Shown piece after piece: positions 61,324-64,000 of a stretch of 64,000 bases of DNA. The notes under the pieces were generated by a model. It did not search any database, was not told the DNA's origin, and was given only the letters and a program-made list of their open reading frames with translations. Every line of letters starts with the position of its first letter. The first letter of the stretch is position 1. The stretch is from Arthrobacter_M sp030063245 (GTDB lineage: Bacteria; Actinomycetota; Actinomycetes; Actinomycetales; Micrococcaceae), in assembly GCF_051131705.1 (NCBI RefSeq), contig NZ_CP180316.1, forward strand, positions 4,216,001-4,280,000, written 5' to 3'. Made by a program: the position numbers and the translations under genes.

Positions 61324-62421
61324 TTAACCGGCGACGACGGCGGCACGTACACAGAGCACATCGGGCAGGTGAGAGGCGACTTCCGTAAACGTGGTGCCCT
61401 CATCCGCGCTGGCGTACACGGACCCGCCGCGTGTCCCGAAGTATACCCCTACAGGCTCTGCCGTATCCGTCGCGGCCGCATCTCGGAGGACTACGTTGTA
61501 CTCGGACTGCGGCAGGCCCGCATCCGCGCGGATCCAGCTGGCTCCGGCGTCGTCCGTGCGGTGCACCGCAAGCTTTCCGTCCGGCGGAATCCGCTCGCCG
61601 TCGGCCTTGATCGGGATCACCCAAGCGGTGCCGGAACGCCTCGGGTGCGACAGCATCACAAAACCGAAGTCCGCCGGCAGCCCGTCCGCAATGGAGGTCC
61701 AGCTGTCCGCATTGTCATCGGAGCGGTACACCCCGTGGTGATTCTGTGCGTAGAGCCGCTCCGGCTGTACGGCGTCGCGGGCGATCTTGTGCACACATTG
61801 GCCGAACTCCGGCTGCGGATCCGGCATGAAATATGCCGAGATACCGTGGTTCCGGGCCTCCCATGATTCCCCGCCGTCGGTGCTCCGATAGACGCCTCCG
61901 GTGCTCATGGCGACATGGACCGTCTGCAGGTCCGCCGGGCTGGGCAGCACCGTGTGCGCGGCCGCACCGCCGAAGCCCGCGCCCCACTGGGACCGGTGCG
62001 GGTGGTCCCACAACCCGCGGTTGAGCTCAAAGTGCTCGCCGCCGTCGGTGGATTTCCAGACGGAGATCGGTTCGCAGCCCGCCCACACCACGCCCGGGCG
62101 GTCGGTGGAATCGGGCTGCAGCTGCCAGATGCGTTCCAACGCGGCCCCGGTGTCCGGCGGAAAGGCGATCGCAGCCTGCTCCGGCTCGGTCCAGTTGGCG
62201 CCGAAATAATCCGAATGCACCACATTGGTTCCCCAGTGTTCGGAGCGTGCGGCCACCAGAATGCGCGTCCGGCCCCCCCGGGTGTCGATGCCGATGCCGG
62301 GAATCTCGTTCATCAGGAAATGCGGGCCGGTGAAATCCCAGGTCTTGCGGTCCGTGCTGGTGCCCACCCAGAGACCCTTTTTGGTGCCGATCGCCAAAAC
62401 CACGCTCGCGTTGGTTGCCAT
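61324..62421 (-). CDS. BNR/Asp-box repeat protein (exo-sialidase-like beta-propeller)
   Basis: This 365-residue protein starts at ATG 62421. It carries repeated Asp-box motifs: SVWKSTDGGEHFELNRGLWD, GVYRSTDGGESWEARNHGIS, GVYRSDDNADSWTSIADGLP, HRTDDAGASWIRADAGLP and SVYASADEGTTFTEVASHLP. Five or more blades of a beta-propeller are therefore likely. No signal peptide is visible, so it is cytoplasmic. True sialidase catalytic arginines are not evident. It shares an operon with the MoaD-like gene; the function is unknown. Confidence 0.87.
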   Translation of the reverse strand: MATNASVVLAIGTKKGLWVGTSTDRKTWDFTGPHFLMNEIPGIGIDTRGGRTRILVAARSEHWGTNVVHSDYFGANWTEPEQAAIAFPPDTGAALERIWQLQPDSTDRPGVVWAGCEPISVWKSTDGGEHFELNRGLWDHPHRSQWGAGFGGAAAHTVLPSPADLQTVHVAMSTGGVYRSTDGGESWEARNHGISAYFMPDPQPEFGQCVHKIARDAVQPERLYAQNHHGVYRSDDNADSWTSIADGLPADFGFVMLSHPRRSGTAWVIPIKADGERIPPDGKLAVHRTDDAGASWIRADAGLPQSEYNVVLRDAAATDTAEPVGVYFGTRGGSVYASADEGTTFTEVASHLPDVLCVRAAVVAG

Positions 62422-62537
62422 GCCCCCCATTCGACCACCGGGGAGGGCCCGACGCAACAGTTTTTTCGGTCCGGGTCAAAATCGGCTCAGGATCTGGCCC
62501 CGGGGCAAAAATTGCCGCGCGGGGGTACGTGCAGTTT

Positions 62538-63566
62538 TCAGGGGCAGATGTCCACATTCGACTGGCGGGAGTTCAGGGTTTCGGAGCGGGTTTCGGGCAG
62601 CGTCTCCAGGTAGTTGGCGTGCTCCAGTTCCGGATGGCGGGGGCCGCGTAGTTCATCCAGCCTCACCAGCACCACCCCGGCCACGATCAGCGCCCCACCG
62701 AGCAGCTGGATGGACCGCGGCAGCTCACCAAGCAGCAGCCAGGCCCAGATGACCGCGAACAGCACCTCGAACAACGCCACAAAGGAAGCCACCTTGGACC
62801 CGAGCCCCCGTACCGCCACTATCCCGGCTATGTACGCGAAAACGGTCGTCACGAGCACCAGTCCCAAAATGGGAACCAGCCAGCTGACCTGCCGGCCGAC
62901 GAAGATTGCGTCCCCGGTGGAGAAGGTCAGCGGCATCGCGCCGAGCCCACCGAGAGCAAAAATCAGTCCGGCGCCCACCGCCATACCACCGCCGGCCATG
63001 AGCACCGGCGGCACGTTGTCGTCCGACCGCGCGGACATGATGAAGAACGCTGCTGAGCAGACGGCCGCGGCCAGCCCCCACAGAACGCCCTGCAAATCCA
63101 GCTTCTGTGCCCCTGCAAGGTCGAGCACCAGTACCAGGCCCCCCATCGCGCACACAGCGCCGAGGACCGTCAGCACCCGAGGTGACGTGCGTGTGCGCAG
63201 CCAAACCCAGCCAACCAGCAACACGGGGGAAAGGTATTCCAGCAGCAGCGCAACGCCCACCGAAAGGTGCTGAACGGCGTTGAAGTAGAAGAGCTGACAG
63301 AGGGCAATCGGCACAATCCCATACAACGCCACCCGGCCCAAGGACCGCCGCACGGTGTGCCATCGCCGGACCAGGGTGACAAGCACGGGGGCCAGAAGGA
63401 CGACGGCACCGCCGCCAATGCGTACCGCCACCGCCGCGCCGGGAGACCAGCCGCTTTCAAAGAGGGACTTGGCAAACGAGCCGGAAAGCGCAAAGGCCGC
63501 CGCCGAAATTAGGGCCACCAGCAATGCGGAGGATGCGGGGCTGCGGGTCTTGCGTATCGTCGTCAT
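62538..63566 (-). CDS. EamA/RhtA-family membrane transporter
   Basis: This 342-residue protein has ten hydrophobic helices in two EamA halves. In the first half VALISAAAFALSGSFAKSLF and ALCQLFYFNAVQHLSVGVAL appear, and the second half has VTTVFAYIAGIVAVRGLGSK followed by VASFVALFEVLFAVIWAWLL. The style matches RhtA-like exporters of threonine and homoserine. It is divergent from a CGNR regulator, a frequent arrangement in which the regulator controls the transporter. Confidence 0.9.
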   Translation of the reverse strand: MTTIRKTRSPASSALLVALISAAAFALSGSFAKSLFESGWSPGAAVAVRIGGGAVVLLAPVLVTLVRRWHTVRRSLGRVALYGIVPIALCQLFYFNAVQHLSVGVALLLEYLSPVLLVGWVWLRTRTSPRVLTVLGAVCAMGGLVLVLDLAGAQKLDLQGVLWGLAAAVCSAAFFIMSARSDDNVPPVLMAGGGMAVGAGLIFALGGLGAMPLTFSTGDAIFVGRQVSWLVPILGLVLVTTVFAYIAGIVAVRGLGSKVASFVALFEVLFAVIWAWLLLGELPRSIQLLGGALIVAGVVLVRLDELRGPRHPELEHANYLETLPETRSETLNSRQSNVDICP

Positions 63567-63671
63567 CAGGTCATACTCCGGTGTCGGTCCTGAGCGTCCT
63601 CACCAAGGGGACGTCATGAGTAAAGCGCGGTATGGTAGTGACTCTACGACTATGTTATGTCAGGAGTCAAA

Positions 63672-64000
63672 GTGGTATTCAGCAATGACACCGAGATTGC
63701 GCTTGGATCGGCGGCAGCGCTTATCAACACCGGGGAACGCGATGCCGACGCCCTGGCGACTGTCCATGATCTGGAGGTGTTCGTCGAGCAGGAACAGTTT
63801 TCCGGCCCGCGCACGCGCAGCCTTGCCGAGCTTCGGTCGGTCCGGCAATTAAGGTGTCAGCTGCGGGAGATCTGGACGGCAGAGGAAGAGGACGCCGTGC
63901 GGCTGACCAACCTGATCCTCGCCAATGCCCGTGCGTTACCGCAGTTGGTCAAACACGACCAGTGGGACTGGCACCTGCACGCAACCGCGCCGGAGGCCCC
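63672..64000 (+). CDS. CGNR zinc-finger (ABATE domain) regulator, partial
   Basis: The frame starts at GTG 63672, preceded by AGGAG, and is still open at the window end. FSNDTEIALGSAAALINTGE, EVFVEQEQFSGPRTRSLAEL and ALPQLVKHDQWDWHLHATAP match the N-terminal ABATE domain of CGNR proteins. The CGNR zinc finger would lie in the missing part. It is divergent from the EamA transporter, and control of that gene is likely. Only about the first 109 residues are visible. Confidence 0.85.
   Translation, partial: MVFSNDTEIALGSAAALINTGERDADALATVHDLEVFVEQEQFSGPRTRSLAELRSVRQLRCQLREIWTAEEEDAVRLTNLILANARALPQLVKHDQWDWHLHATAPEA

Overview
The window looks like a chromosomal segment of a high-GC Gram-positive actinobacterium. 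Arthrobacter or a close Micrococcaceae relative is the best guess. This rests on gene content (an actinobacterial-type BCKDH, a CGNR regulator, PucR-type regulators, M48 and DHA2 variants), GC-rich third codon positions, and many GTG starts with overlapping ATGA/GTGA gene junctions. No rRNA, tRNA or CRISPR array was seen.

Layout. 1-9.3 kb: a partial GntR regulator, then a catabolic block of CoA-transferase, divergent PucR regulator, GABA/5-aminovalerate aminotransferase, glutaryl-CoA-dehydrogenase-like enzyme and semialdehyde dehydrogenase. Together these suggest the 5-aminovalerate (lysine) to glutarate to glutaryl-CoA route. A DHA2 drug exporter with a winged-helix-like tail follows and is cut off at about 9318, which marks the edge of an accessory region. 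9.3-24.7 kb: a mobile, decayed region holding resolvase remnants, an IS1595 fragment, an ISL3 element with visible inverted repeats, two nearly identical IS630 copies in opposite orientation, small acidic repeat proteins, a DUF1348 protein, a succinate-semialdehyde dehydrogenase, and an unusual three-gene operon (acyl carrier protein, HAD phosphatase, NadR-like P-loop ATPase) between the two IS630 copies. The right IS630 copy interrupts an M48 peptidase gene.

24.8-47.4 kb is mostly ordinary chromosome: thioesterase, DUF456, Lrp regulator, MFS, oxidoreductase, universal stress protein, a divergent PucR/alanine dehydrogenase pair, aminotransferases, the branched-chain 2-oxoacid dehydrogenase genes (E1 alpha, E1 beta, E2), a WXG100-like/hydrolase pair, purB, MarR-SDR and a FUSC exporter. 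47.8-48.7 kb holds a two-gene membrane protein/regulator operon whose promoter carries a palindrome between -35 and -10.

49.3-59.4 kb is a polyol catabolism regulon: a mannitol-dehydrogenase-family enzyme, xylulokinase, a SorC regulator, an ABC importer (binding protein and two permeases, no ATPase) and a zinc polyol dehydrogenase. TGAGCA half-sites lie in front of both transcription units. It is interrupted at 50.9-52.6 kb by a decayed ABC exporter, a Phd/RelE toxin-antitoxin pair and an IS1634 fragment. 59.7-64 kb holds a decayed AAA ATPase, a MoaD-like protein next to a BNR-repeat protein, an EamA transporter, and a divergent CGNR regulator that runs off the window end.
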